Counted from the first letter of the stretch, positions 10,603 to 19,362 are shown. The stretch is 44,441 nt of DNA from Pelotomaculum sp. PtaU1.Bin035 (GCA_002067965.1 MVRN01000076.1:1-44441); one strand, 5' to 3'. Numbers and translations are program-made. The notes: generated by a model from the sequence alone, not told the origin.

Positions 10603-11010
10603 CTAGCCGTTCTTTTCGTAAAGAAGCTGCTCTAATTTAAGGAGTCTATCCACTCCATCAGCCTCAGGAGATTCTCCCAGCTCAGCCTCCAGTTTTTTAA
10701 CTTCTTCATCATCATCGGGCAGTATACTGTTTATCTCAATCCACTCAAGATTGTTTGCTGCATTTTTCCTGTCCCCCCGCTCCAAAGCCATCAGGGCCCA
10801 TTCCAAAACTTCTACTTGCCTTAGAAGTTCTCCGGTAGAGCTGAAAACGCCGCAACAACTGCCTACATTGGGGGAGAGCTCAAAAAGCCTTTCCTTTACA
10901 TTGAAATATCCTCTAAGTTCCTCTATAAGCCCGCCTTCCCCACCCGGTTCACTTGATATTAACTTTTGTTTCAACTCCCTTATTCGCTGACGGGTAATCA
11001 TGCCCCGCAT
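10603..11010 (-). CDS. Conserved-looking hypothetical acidic protein
   Basis: 135 residues, acidic and mostly helical, with no signal peptide or membrane segment. A hydrophobic centre includes 'SCCGVF' and 'VLEWALMALE', and the C-terminus is rich in Glu/Asp and Leu. GGGAGGG precedes the ATG at good spacing, and third-position base use fits a real gene. It lies 55 bases upstream of the lipoprotein gene and may be co-transcribed. I do not recognise the family. Confidence 0.65.
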   Translation of the reverse strand: MRGMITRQRIRELKQKLISSEPGGEGGLIEELRGYFNVKERLFELSPNVGSCCGVFSSTGELLRQVEVLEWALMALERGDRKNAANNLEWIEINSILPDDDEEVKKLEAELGESPEADGVDRLLKLEQLLYEKNG

Positions 11011-11234
11011 ACCAATCCCTCCCTGGAAATAGAACTAATGCAAGTCCTCCGTATATGACCCGACACTTTATATTACCACCTTTTAATATGTTTAATATTC
11101 GCCGGGATGCTGGGATTTCCTGCCTCGCGATTGGTTTCCCGCCAGATTTTTATAGATTTGCCGGGCTTATTAAGAGTTGTGCCTCATGTGTATCATTTCA
11201 GTAATCTACAAGCGATATTTAAAAACTGCGACGC

Positions 11235-13367
11235 TTATATCCCAATTCCAAGCAGCAATCCTCCCCTGTAGGCCAGAAACGAAACCACCCAGGCCAGAAT
11301 CAAAGTGTATGCAATGGTAAACAAAGGCCATTTCCACCCATTAGTCTCCCGCTTCATGACTGCGATGAAGGCCATGCAGGGAACGTAGAGCAGGGTGAAT
11401 ATCATCAGCACATAGGCTACCAGCGGAGTATACCCCGACTGTTCCCGGGCTCTTTCAGCGAATCCGCCGAAAGATTCCCCTTCCTCTCCGGCAAGAGCTT
11501 CCTCGTCTTCTATGCTGTAAAGGGTACCAAGGGTGCTGACTACCACTTCCTTAGCTCCCAAACCAGCAACCAGGGCTACACTGGTTTTCCAATCAAAGCC
11601 CAGGGGCTGAAAAACCGGCGCTATAGCTCTACCCAGCTGCCCGGCGTAGCTGTTTTCCAACTGCACAGTGGAGTTTTCCCATTTCCCTCCCCGGCTGTCT
11701 GCGGTTGGGAAGGTAAAAAGGCCCCACATTAGAATAGATATAGCCAGAAGTATGGTCCCTGCTTTTTTCAGATAGAGCCATGTCCGTTCCCACATGTGGA
11801 TGAGAATGTTTCTTATAGTGGGCAATTGATAGGTAGGTAGTTCCATGACAAAAGGTTCGGTATCACCAGGCAACACCCAGGTCCGAAATATCCGGGCCAT
11901 AACTATGGCCATGAAAATACCGAGCAGATAAATGGAAAAAAGAATATTTCCTCCCATTTGACCCGGGAAAAAAGCGGCGGTCAGAATACTGTAAACCGGC
12001 AGCCGGGCCCCGCAGCTCATCAGCGGTGTAACCAGCATGGTAACCAGACGATCACGAGGGTTTTCCAGGGTGCGGCTGGCCATTAATGCGGGAACCCCGC
12101 AGCCGAAACCTATCAGCATGGGAACAAAGGATTTCCCATGCAAACCGGCTTTGTGCATGACCTGATCCATGACAAAAGCGGCCCTGGCCATATAACCCGT
12201 TCCTTCCAGAAAGGCGATGCCCAGAAAGAGCAGCAGGATATTGGGCAAAAAGACGATGATCCCTCCTACGCCGCCCACTATGCCGTCTACCAGCAGGGAA
12301 CGCAACATACCATCAGCCATATTCGCATTTAACCAGTCTCCCAGGGTGGATACTCCGGCGTCAATCCAGTCCATGGGGGGCGAGCCCAGAGTGAAGGTTA
12401 ACTGAAAAAGCAGCCACATCAAGCCTAAAAATATGGGAATGCCCAGGACACGATTTAACATGACATTGTCGATTTTTTCTGTCAAGGTCAGCTTGTCGTC
12501 TAAAGTACTTCTCTGGCAGGCCTCGCGGCAAATACCGCGGGTAAAAGCGTAGCGGTCTTCTACCAAAGCCATTTCCGGATCATCGCCCAGAAGGTTGTTG
12601 AGGCGCATGCGGCTTTGCTCAACTTCACTCATAAAACTCTGGCTTTCCTTATAAACAGCAATTTGCTTACTTACTAACTTATCATTTCCCAAAAGCCCGG
12701 TTAGCAGCCACCGGGACGGCGTAGAAAGAAATGAAACGCCTTCGTCCACCCCAGCCGCAGTTTCCAATCCCAGGTGCTTGAGAGATTGCAATTGCTCCTC
12801 CAAGCGGCTCATTTCTTTTTCAATTTCCGGCCGGTAGCGCACCTGCCGTTCTCGTATACTTGACCGGACGGAATCACAATTTATGACAGCCTCCAAAATT
12901 TCATCTATACCTTCGTTTTTGCTGCCTACGGCTCGTATGACTGGAAGACCCAGTAGTTGAGAAAGCATTTCGTAATTAATTTTGACTTTGTTCTTTTCGG
13001 CTACATCCGCCATATTCAAAACCATTATGACCGGAACCTCCAGTTCCTTTATCTGCATGGTCAGATACAGGTTGCGCTCCAAGTTCGAAGCGTCAACAAC
13101 ATTAACCAGAATATCCGGCTTTTCTTCAATAATGACCCGGCGCGCCACAACCTCATCCGGAGAATAGTCTGACAAGCCATAGGTTCCGGGCAGATCGATT
13201 ACGGTAATATCATGGCCCTTATATTTTACCCGGCCTTCTTTTCTCTCCACCGTTACTCCGGGATAATTGCCCACGTGCTGCCGCGCGCCAGTTATGGCAT
13301 TAAATATTGTAGTCTTTCCCGAGTTGGGATTGCCCGCCAGGGCAATTACAATATTTTTACGGTTCAT
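11235..13367 (-). CDS. feoB: Ferrous iron transport protein B
   Basis: The GTPase-coupled inner-membrane Fe(II) transporter. The N-terminal G domain shows G1 'GNPNSGKTT' (12-20), G3 'DLPGTYGLS' and G4 'NMAD'. A helical GDI region (about 170-285) and a C-terminal membrane region with two Gate domains follow ('FLPNILLLFLGIAFLEGTGYMARAAFV', 'GFGCGVPALMASRTL' and 'GLGAKEVVVSTLG'). At 710 residues it is full length for the family. It starts 2 bases after feoA. Transcription probably begins at the iron-responsive promoter at 13939-13967. Confidence 0.97.
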   Translation of the reverse strand: MNRKNIVIALAGNPNSGKTTIFNAITGARQHVGNYPGVTVERKEGRVKYKGHDITVIDLPGTYGLSDYSPDEVVARRVIIEEKPDILVNVVDASNLERNLYLTMQIKELEVPVIMVLNMADVAEKNKVKINYEMLSQLLGLPVIRAVGSKNEGIDEILEAVINCDSVRSSIRERQVRYRPEIEKEMSRLEEQLQSLKHLGLETAAGVDEGVSFLSTPSRWLLTGLLGNDKLVSKQIAVYKESQSFMSEVEQSRMRLNNLLGDDPEMALVEDRYAFTRGICREACQRSTLDDKLTLTEKIDNVMLNRVLGIPIFLGLMWLLFQLTFTLGSPPMDWIDAGVSTLGDWLNANMADGMLRSLLVDGIVGGVGGIIVFLPNILLLFLGIAFLEGTGYMARAAFVMDQVMHKAGLHGKSFVPMLIGFGCGVPALMASRTLENPRDRLVTMLVTPLMSCGARLPVYSILTAAFFPGQMGGNILFSIYLLGIFMAIVMARIFRTWVLPGDTEPFVMELPTYQLPTIRNILIHMWERTWLYLKKAGTILLAISILMWGLFTFPTADSRGGKWENSTVQLENSYAGQLGRAIAPVFQPLGFDWKTSVALVAGLGAKEVVVSTLGTLYSIEDEEALAGEEGESFGGFAERAREQSGYTPLVAYVLMIFTLLYVPCMAFIAVMKRETNGWKWPLFTIAYTLILAWVVSFLAYRGGLLLGIGI

Positions 13368-13369
13368 CT

Positions 13370-13612
13370 CTATTCGCCTCCAGTTATTAACTCCAGGACA
13401 ATTGTATCCGCTTCTTCTTTGCGCAAAGATAAATGGAAACCCTGGCTTTTTACTTCCACCGGGTCGCCTAAAGGCGCATAACGCTCCATCATGATTTCCA
13501 CCCCCGGCACCAGGCCCATTTCCACTATGCGGCGGCGGATGCTACCGTGGCCGGTAACAGCTTTAATACGCCCGGTGTCTCCGGGCATCAGATCTTTTAA
13601 AGTGCGGGTCAT
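13370..13612 (-). CDS. feoA: Ferrous iron transport protein A
   Basis: A small cytoplasmic SH3-like partner of FeoB (80 aa). It has the typical 'LKDLMPGDTGRIKAVTGHG' opening and 'RRIVEMGLVPGVEIMMERYAPLGDPVEVKSQG', ending in 'LRKEEADTIVLEL'. GGAGGTG stands before the ATG. It sits between the small Cys-rich protein and feoB in one operon. Confidence 0.95.
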   Translation of the reverse strand: MTRTLKDLMPGDTGRIKAVTGHGSIRRRIVEMGLVPGVEIMMERYAPLGDPVEVKSQGFHLSLRKEEADTIVLELITGGE

Positions 13613-13655
13613 ATCCGTTCACCTCCTTGAAAATCGCTCTTTTGGAAAGCATGGA

Positions 13656-13841
13656 CTATTTGTGTACTGGATCACCAGATGTATTCGGAATCTCTCGGAT
13701 AGCGCATGAATTGGAGCAGTTGCCACAGTCGCAAGAGCTTTTCACATAATCGCCTTTGACCATGCCGACAAGACGCCTGGCTTTGAAATATAGAATAACC
13801 GGGGCCAAAATACCTGCTGCCAGCAAAATGACGGCTTCCAT
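13656..13841 (-). CDS. Small Cys-rich FeoB-associated membrane protein
   Basis: A 61-residue protein with one N-terminal membrane segment ('MEAVILLAAGILAPVILYF') and a Cys-rich tail 'SSCDCGNCSNSC'. Short proteins of this shape beside feoAB are known as FeoB-associated Cys-rich proteins; the tail may handle Fe(II), but the mechanism is not established. I chose the ATG at 13841 because GGGAGGTG lies just before it; a GTG at 13859 would put the ribosome site inside the gene. It is the first gene after the feo promoter. Confidence 0.85.
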   Translation of the reverse strand: MEAVILLAAGILAPVILYFKARRLVGMVKGDYVKSSCDCGNCSNSCAIREIPNTSGDPVHK

Positions 13842-13864
13842 GGAACTCACCTCCCGCACAAGGA

Positions 13865-13883
13865 TTAGGTTAGCCTAACTCAT
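13865..13883. promoter_or_regulatory. DtxR/IdeR-type iron box in the feo leader
   Basis: The 19 bases starting TTAGGTTAGCCTAAC agree with the DtxR consensus (TTAGGTTAGCCTAACCTAA) at 16 of 19 positions, including the first 15. The site lies between the feo promoter and the first gene of the operon and adjoins a DtxR-family regulator gene. Confidence 0.75.
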
Positions 13884-13913
13884 GGGACAAAAAATATACG
13901 GCAGTTACGCTTG

Positions 13914-13932
13914 GATTATGATAATGATTCTC
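13914..13932. promoter_or_regulatory. Fur-like box at the feo transcription start
   Basis: GATTATGATAATGATTCTC matches the classical 19-bp Fur consensus (GATAATGATAATCATTATC) at 16 of 19 positions. It lies just downstream of the -10 element, where bound repressor would block initiation. Confidence 0.6.
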
Positions 13933-13938
13933 AAATTC

Positions 13939-13967
13939 ATGATAGCAATATCTTTAATCATTGTCAA
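13939..13967 (-). promoter_or_regulatory. Sigma-A promoter of the feo operon
   Basis: -35 TTGACA at 13962-13967, 17-base spacer, -10 TATCAT at 13939-13944, reading toward the small Cys-rich gene, feoA and feoB. It begins right after the stop codon of the DtxR-family gene, so feo can be expressed independently of that gene. Confidence 0.75.
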
Positions 13968-13975
13968 TAATTTTT

Positions 13976-14383
13976 TTAATCTCTTAAAACCGGCCTAAAA
14001 GAGGACGGATGTTCATCTCCAAGCCAATCGGCCATACGAAAAACTGTTTCCGGGCTGATGACATGCTCTATCATACAAGCGTCTTTTTCCGCCACCGCAG
14101 GTGAAACTTTGAGAATTTCCAGAAGAAAATGGCTTATAATCTGGTGACGACGCCAAATGTCTCGCGCCTGGGATTGTCCTTTCGTGGTAAGGGATATCGG
14201 TCCATAAGGGGCCTGATTTACCAAGCCATCACGGCGCAGTGAGGCCACGGCCTGGGTGACACTGGGTTTGGCAATTTTCAGCCGCTTGGCAATATCACTG
14301 ATTTTGGCCGTGCCATTATCTTCGCAAAGTTGGAGAATAGTCTCTAAATAATCCTCCAGAGCCGGGGTCAAGGTTTCAGCCAT
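13976..14383 (-). CDS. DtxR/MntR-family metal-dependent repressor
   Basis: 135 residues. An N-terminal winged helix ('DYLETILQLCEDNGTAKISDIAKRLKIAKPSVTQAVASLRRDGLV') is followed by 'YGPISLTTKGQSQARDIWRRHQIISHFLLEIL' and 'KDACMIEHVISPETVFRM'. This is the standard DNA-binding plus metal/dimerisation layout of DtxR proteins; Cys, Glu and His of 'DACMIEHVIS' are typical metal ligands. There is no C-terminal SH3 domain, so it is of the short MntR/SirR kind. The next feature is the feo promoter with a DtxR box, which suggests that it senses Fe(II). Confidence 0.9.
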   Translation of the reverse strand: MAETLTPALEDYLETILQLCEDNGTAKISDIAKRLKIAKPSVTQAVASLRRDGLVNQAPYGPISLTTKGQSQARDIWRRHQIISHFLLEILKVSPAVAEKDACMIEHVISPETVFRMADWLGDEHPSSFRPVLRD

Positions 14384-14612
14384 TTAAAACACACCCTCTT
14401 TTTTTTGAAATGAAGCCGGATAAAGTCGTACGGGAGTTATTGAATAGCATACCATTTATTATGTTAAAATCGAGAGGAAACAGGCTTTTAGCAACCCATG
14501 CCGGAGCAGAATCAGGTATAATAATGGTATAATAATATAGACATAGTATTTATAAGTTATCCTTAATGTCCGACACAATGTATCCTAATAACGTACAGAA
14601 AGCAGGTGAACG

Positions 14613-15536
14613 ATGACACTTCAACAATTAAGATATATTATAAAAATAGTTGAATGCGGTTCCATTACCGAAGCAGCAAAGCAGCTTTTTATCTCCCAGC
14701 CAAGCCTTTCAAATGCTGTCAAAGAGCTTGAAGCCGAACTGGGCATCGAGATATTTTATCGAACTACCAAAGGCATATCATTATCCATTGATGGTACTGA
14801 ATTCCTGTCTTACGCGCGACAGGTTATAGAGCAGACTGAACTTCTGGAACAGCGTTATCTGGGCAAAAAGCCCTCAAAACAGCTTTGCTCCGTTTCAACC
14901 CAGCATTACGCTTTCGCTGTCAATGCCTTTGTGAATCTCCTCCTGGCCTTGGATGTGGATGAGTATGAATTTACGCTTCGCGAAACAAGGACCTATGAAA
15001 TCATTGAGGATGTAAAGAATCTTCGCAGTGAGATTGGCATTATATACTTCAGTGACTTTAATAAAAAAGTACTTACTAAACTGTTAAAGGAAAATCACTT
15101 GATCTTTTCCCCTCTTTTTGAAGCCGATCCACATGTTTTTATCAGTTCCGTTCACCCGCTTGCAAATAGAGAAGCCGTCACGCTTGAAGATTTGGATAAT
15201 TACCCGTTCCTGGCGTTTGAACAAGGCGAATATAACTCGTTCTATTTTGCCGAAGAGATTTTAAGCACCGCTCCTCACAAGAAAACCATTCACGTCAGCG
15301 ACCGCGCAACGCTTTTTAATCTGCTGATCGGGCTGAATGGATATACCATTTGCACAGGCGTTCTAAACAGCGATTTAAACGGCGACAACATTATTTCCGT
15401 GCCGCTGGAGACGGAAGAAAAAATGCTTGTGGGTTGGATAGCTAACGAGAAAGCCCACCTAAGCGCGATCGCATCGGATTATATTGCCGAGTTAAAGCGA
15501 TTGATTTCTGAATACGGTTATGCTGTAGTATCATAA
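14613..15536 (+). CDS. LysR-family regulator, probable methionine-gene activator
   Basis: 307 residues with the classic LysR N-terminus ('LQQLRYIIKIVECGSITEAAKQLFISQPSLSNAVKELEAELG') and a periplasmic-binding-like effector domain (about 90-300). It is the only rightward gene in its area and faces metF-metE tail to tail. The MtaR/CmbR/MetR-like palindrome before metE fits a LysR protein, so control of metE-metF is likely though unproved. The ATG follows GCAGGTG. In related regulators the effector is O-acetylserine or homocysteine; which applies here is unknown. Confidence 0.88.
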   Translation: MTLQQLRYIIKIVECGSITEAAKQLFISQPSLSNAVKELEAELGIEIFYRTTKGISLSIDGTEFLSYARQVIEQTELLEQRYLGKKPSKQLCSVSTQHYAFAVNAFVNLLLALDVDEYEFTLRETRTYEIIEDVKNLRSEIGIIYFSDFNKKVLTKLLKENHLIFSPLFEADPHVFISSVHPLANREAVTLEDLDNYPFLAFEQGEYNSFYFAEEILSTAPHKKTIHVSDRATLFNLLIGLNGYTICTGVLNSDLNGDNIISVPLETEEKMLVGWIANEKAHLSAIASDYIAELKRLISEYGYAVVS

Positions 15537-15569
15537 CCCCCGCCGGCTGCATAGAAAAAGGCTTTTTCG

Positions 15570-16433
15570 TTATGCCGTCAGCAGGGTGCTGATTGCCGCG
15601 TAGATCTTCTGTGCAATATACGCATTGTTCATCGTATACAAGTGAATTCCATCAACCCCCTGTGCCATAAGATCGACAATTTGGTCAACGGCATAGGCAA
15701 TTCCCGCGTCACGCATGGCCACAGGATTGTTTTCATATTTCTCCATCATGGTTATAAACTTCTTCGGAAGCTTTACGCCGCACAGCGACACCATTCTTTC
15801 AATCTGTTTTTTGTTTACCACCGGCATAATTCCCGCTTCAACCGGCACGTTTATGCCGACAATGCTGGCTCGTTCCAGGAATGAATAAAAGTAGCTGTTG
15901 TCAAAAAACAGCTGGGTAATAAGCTGATCTGTCCCGGCATCCACTTTGATTTTAAGATTGCGTATATCGTCAACCAGACTTGGGCACTCACTATGCCCCT
16001 CCGGATAACACGCTCCAATAATATTAAAATCGCCGTTTTCCTTGATGAACGAAACCAGGTCGCCGGCATACCGAAAATCCTGTTTTGGCGCAAAGGCGGG
16101 ATTCACATCGCCTCGCAGAGCCAGAATGTTCTCGACGCCCGCTTGCTTTAAGCCTTCAAGAATATTCAGCACTTCGTTTTTCGTGAGATTGATGCATGGA
16201 AGATGTGCAACACTCTCAATACCGTAATTGTTTTTAATAGCTGAGGCAATTTCCAGGGTTGCGGTGTTATTCTCACTTCCGCCTGCGCCATAAGTTACGC
16301 TGATGAAGTCCGGGTTTAACCCTCGCAACTCATCAAGCGTATTGTAAATGATATCAATCGAGGCTGTTCGCCGGGGAGGAAAAATTTCCAGTGACAGTAC
16401 TTTTTTGATTTTAAAGATTTCTGATGTTTTCAT
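15570..16433 (-). CDS. metF: Methylenetetrahydrofolate reductase
   Basis: FAD-dependent reduction of 5,10-methylene-THF to 5-methyl-THF, the methyl donor for methionine synthase. The 287-residue TIM-barrel protein has 'LEIFPPR', 'FISVTYGAGGS' (30-50 region), 'HLPCINLTKNEV', 'ILALRGDVNP', 'GACYPEGHSECPS' and 'GIMPVVNKKQIERM'. Its ATG overlaps the metE stop in ATGA, so the two enzymes of the methyl branch are translationally coupled. Confidence 0.96.
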   Translation of the reverse strand: MKTSEIFKIKKVLSLEIFPPRRTASIDIIYNTLDELRGLNPDFISVTYGAGGSENNTATLEIASAIKNNYGIESVAHLPCINLTKNEVLNILEGLKQAGVENILALRGDVNPAFAPKQDFRYAGDLVSFIKENGDFNIIGACYPEGHSECPSLVDDIRNLKIKVDAGTDQLITQLFFDNSYFYSFLERASIVGINVPVEAGIMPVVNKKQIERMVSLCGVKLPKKFITMMEKYENNPVAMRDAGIAYAVDQIVDLMAQGVDGIHLYTMNNAYIAQKIYAAISTLLTA

Positions 16434-18706
16434 GGCTGCAAACTCCTTCGGACTTCCCGGGCGGCATCCACCAGATTTTCCAGGCTCGGGACCGTTTCCG
16501 CGTTTCCTCTCGTTTTAAGCCCGCAGTCGGGATTTACCCAGAGCTTTTCCCGGGGCGTTTTTTCAAGCATCTTTAAAAGTGCCGCCTTGATTTCCGCGGT
16601 ACTGGGAATTCTCGGCGAATGGACGTCATAAACACCCGGACCGACCGCCGTTTTAAAACCGCGCCGGTTCAATACATTGATAATTGCATGGCCTGAACGC
16701 GAAGCCTCGAAGGTGATAACATCCGCGTCCATATCGCCGATATCCCCGATAATATCGCTGAATTCGCTGTAGCACATATGGGTATGAATTTGCGTCTGTG
16801 CTTTAACGCCGCTGTGCACAAGCCTGAACGCGGGAATCGCCCAGTCCAGGTATTCGCTGTGCCAATCACTTTTTCTTAACGGAAGCTTTTCACGAAGAGC
16901 GGCTTCATCAATCTGAATTATTTTTATACCGTTGGCTTCGAGATCAAGTACCTCTTGCCTGATGGCCAGAGCGATCTGAAAGGCGCATTCCTTCAGGGTA
17001 ATATCCTCACGGGGGAACGACCAGTTTAAAATCGTGACGGGACCGGTAAGCATCCCTTTCATGTATTTCCTGGTAAGCGATTGCGCGTATACGATATAAT
17101 CGACCGTCATTGATTTGGAACGGGAAATATCTCCCCATATAACAGGCGGTTTAACGCATCTGGTACCGTAAGACTGCACCCAGGCTTTTTCTGTGAAAAG
17201 GAACCCGTCAAGGCATTCGCCGAAATATTCAACCATATCGTTACGCTCAAATTCGCCGTGAACAAGCACATCAAGTCCGATTTTCTCCTGCAGCGCAACA
17301 CATTCCGCAATTTTCTCTTTATTGAATTCGATGTACTGTTTTAATGTAATTTTACCATTTTTGAAATTGGATCGGTTTGCTTTGACCTCCGCCGTCTGCG
17401 GGAATGAACCGATGGTTGTGGTTGGCAGCAAGGGCAGATTAAATACCGCCTTCTGTATCTTTTCGCGCTCATAAAACGCAGGATGTCTGATGAAACCCTC
17501 CGGCGAAAGTGAGGAAACCGCAGCCTGAACAGAGGCGTCCGGGCAAAACCTGCTTGCTTTGAAAAGCCTGATGTTTTCAATATATTCAGGAATCTCAGCC
17601 GGGGTATTGCTTGCGGTAATTTTCTTCAGGTCGGCCAGCTCCGTCAGCTTCTCATCCGCAAAGGAAAAATGCTTTTTATACTCTTCAGACAGGGAACTTT
17701 CATTTTTTAAAGTATACGGAACCAGCAGCAGCGAACAGGAGGTATTCAAAACAATATCGCCGCCTGTTTTTCTCAATTCATCAAGGATACGCAAAGTCCG
17801 GCTATAGTTATTTCGCCAGATGTTTTTACCATTGACAACACCGGCAAAAAGGGTTTTATCCGCGGGGAAACCGAATTGTTTTACCAGTTCCAGCGTTTTT
17901 TTACCCTCGATAAAATCGAGCCCTATACCATCAAAAGGCAGTGAGATGACATCCTGGTAGCAGTCGCGTATATCTCCAAAATAGGTTTGTAAAAGCACCT
18001 TGGCGCTGCCTTTGGCTGAAAGAATTTCACTGTAGATTTTATTTAAAAGAACAATGTCATCCGCGGTTAAATCCATAACCAGCGCAGGCTCGTCAAACTG
18101 TATCCATTCCGCGCCTAAATCTTTAAATTTTTTAAGGATCTCCGAATATGACGTGATAATATTTATGATGAAGTCATCCGGCGTTTTATTGCCTGTAAAT
18201 TTCGCGAGCTTTAAAAAGGTAAACGCTCCGGTGACAACGGGTTTGGTTACAATTCCCAGGTCCTTAGCTTCTGAGAATTCATCAAACGGCTTGGTTCCAA
18301 CCAGAGAAATTTCTGTATCGTCCTCAATCTCCGGCACGATATAATGGTAATTGGTATTGAACCATTTTTTCATTGCCAAGGCCTTTACATCACCGTTTAC
18401 GCCTTGATAACCTCTCGCCATTGCAAAATACTCCGCAAGATAATCAAGCCGTAAATCACGGTAGCGTTTGGGAACAACGTTAATCAAAACCGCGGTATCC
18501 AGCATATTGTCATAAAAAGAAAAATCATTGGATGGTATAAAATCAATGTCATTTTCAATTTGAGTTTGCCAGTGTGTTTTCCGGAGAAGAGCAGCGATGT
18601 CTTGAAGCTCCGCTTTTGATAAAACACCGTCAAAATACCTCTCCGTGGCAAATTTTAATTCCCGTAAAGTTCCTATTCTCGGGTAACCGATTATTGCTGT
18701 TTTCAT
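16430..18706 (-). CDS. metE: Cobalamin-independent methionine synthase
   Basis: Transfers the methyl group from 5-methyl-THF-(Glu)n to homocysteine without B12. At 758 residues it has both barrels: an N-terminal one starting 'IIGYPRIGTLRELKFA' and a catalytic C-terminal one with 'TTTIGSFPQT', 'VHGEFERNDMVEYFGE', the zinc-ligand region 'HTHMCYSEF' and 'WVNPDCGLKTR'. I prefer the ATG at 18706 after AAAGG over a GTG at 18718. 'IDEAALREKLPL' replaces the usual DEPALRE by one residue. It is the first gene of metE-metF, under a palindromic operator at 18792-18808. Confidence 0.96.
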   Translation of the reverse strand: MKTAIIGYPRIGTLRELKFATERYFDGVLSKAELQDIAALLRKTHWQTQIENDIDFIPSNDFSFYDNMLDTAVLINVVPKRYRDLRLDYLAEYFAMARGYQGVNGDVKALAMKKWFNTNYHYIVPEIEDDTEISLVGTKPFDEFSEAKDLGIVTKPVVTGAFTFLKLAKFTGNKTPDDFIINIITSYSEILKKFKDLGAEWIQFDEPALVMDLTADDIVLLNKIYSEILSAKGSAKVLLQTYFGDIRDCYQDVISLPFDGIGLDFIEGKKTLELVKQFGFPADKTLFAGVVNGKNIWRNNYSRTLRILDELRKTGGDIVLNTSCSLLLVPYTLKNESSLSEEYKKHFSFADEKLTELADLKKITASNTPAEIPEYIENIRLFKASRFCPDASVQAAVSSLSPEGFIRHPAFYEREKIQKAVFNLPLLPTTTIGSFPQTAEVKANRSNFKNGKITLKQYIEFNKEKIAECVALQEKIGLDVLVHGEFERNDMVEYFGECLDGFLFTEKAWVQSYGTRCVKPPVIWGDISRSKSMTVDYIVYAQSLTRKYMKGMLTGPVTILNWSFPREDITLKECAFQIALAIRQEVLDLEANGIKIIQIDEAALREKLPLRKSDWHSEYLDWAIPAFRLVHSGVKAQTQIHTHMCYSEFSDIIGDIGDMDADVITFEASRSGHAIINVLNRRGFKTAVGPGVYDVHSPRIPSTAEIKAALLKMLEKTPREKLWVNPDCGLKTRGNAETVPSLENLVDAAREVRRSLQP

Positions 18707-18791
18707 GATAGCTTTCACCTTTCATTATATAATGGCAAAAATATACCATGAGATTTTAGCAATAGGGTAATACTTGATTTATATGCCTTTC

Positions 18792-18808
18792 CATAGCTAT
18801 AAGCTATA
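18792..18808. promoter_or_regulatory. MtaR/MetR-like LysR operator upstream of metE
   Basis: On the minus strand TATAGCTTATAGCTATG is an inverted repeat (ATAGCT-3 bases-AGCTAT). It fits the MtaR/MetR box described for Lactobacillales (TATAGTTTnAAACTATA) at 13 of 17 positions. It lies about 85 bases before metE. A poor promoter lies downstream (-10 TAAAAT at 18753-18758, no good -35), as expected for an activator-dependent promoter. Confidence 0.5.
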
Positions 18809-18817
18809 GGAATTATA

Positions 18818-18919
18818 CTATCTTCTCGCTTTTACCAAATTAAAGAGGAAACTTTCTTCACCTTCCAGGTTGTAGAGATACATCATCCAACATTCCAGGT
18901 CGTCCTCCGGCGCCGCCAA
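18818..18919 (-). CDS. Possible 33-residue small protein upstream of metE
   Basis: A TTG start 6 bases after GGAAGGGG opens a 33-codon frame beginning 'MAAPEDDLECWMMYLYNLEG' and ending '...NLVKARR'. Upstream is TATAAT with a poor -35. Base use looks coding (GC-rich third positions in the first half), while the flanks are AT-rich. No family is recognised. It could be a small protein, a leader peptide for metE, or the tail of a decayed gene, since the frame stays open upstream without a start codon. Confidence 0.35.
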   Translation of the reverse strand: MAAPEDDLECWMMYLYNLEGEESFLFNLVKARR

Positions 18920-19036
18920 AGCGTCACCCCTTCCGTCTTTTACCGCTACCCGTATTATACCAGATTCTGAGCACGGGCCAAATATGTGAGCGTAAAATTA
19001 TCCCCGCCTTGTCATGGCTGCATGTTTTCGGGTACG

Positions 19037-19072
19037 ACAAAGCAGGGGCAGTTTAAGTTGCCCCTGCTTTGT
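19037..19072 (-). terminator. Hairpin terminator downstream of the cold-shock gene
   Basis: A perfect 14-bp stem (ACAAAGCAGGGGCA at 19037-19050 with its complement at 19059-19072) and an 8-base loop, about 40 bases after the csp stop codon. The stem is strong, but no long T-run follows, so efficiency is uncertain. Confidence 0.55.
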
Positions 19073-19114
19073 TAGCAAGAGTTTAAATTATATATAAAAG
19101 ATTTTTCTTTTACC

Positions 19115-19312
19115 TTATAATTTAACTACATTAGCGGCCTGAGGGCCTCGATTGCCCTGTACGACATCGAATTCCACGTTCTGGCCTTCGTCCAGGGTTT
19201 TGAAACCTTCAGATTGAATTGAGGAAAAATGAACAAAAATATCATTACCTTCTTCAGTTTCAATAAACCCAAATCCTTTGTCCGCATTAAACCATTTTAC
19301 CTTACCAGTCAT
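19115..19312 (-). CDS. Cold-shock protein (CspA family)
   Basis: A single-stranded nucleic-acid-binding RNA chaperone of 65 residues. The two RNP motifs are intact: 'KGFGFIE' and 'IFVHFSSI'. The ending '[11 protein letters not shown]' is also typical. It has its own promoter (19363-19391) and a hairpin-rich leader of about 40 bases, as often seen for csp genes, and it is transcribed alone. Confidence 0.96.
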   Translation of the reverse strand: MTGKVKWFNADKGFGFIETEEGNDIFVHFSSIQSEGFKTLDEGQNVEFDVVQGNRGPQAANVVKL

Positions 19313-19362
19313 TCTTTAAACTTACCTCCTATAAATTGCCTCCTGATGAGGCGAGTAGTGTA

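Larger units (their letters stand above)
18720..19114 (-). other. Gap between cspA and metE
   Basis: About 400 bases holding, from right to left, the csp hairpin terminator, the possible 33-codon gene, the palindromic operator and the metE promoter area. No SAM riboswitch or T-box motif was recognised in this leader. Confidence 0.5.

Noticed and set aside
14540-14612. A second MtaR-like box before the LysR gene
   Set aside because: An ATAACTTATA...CTATG word exists, but its half-site spacing differs by three bases from the metE box, so the match is not convincing.
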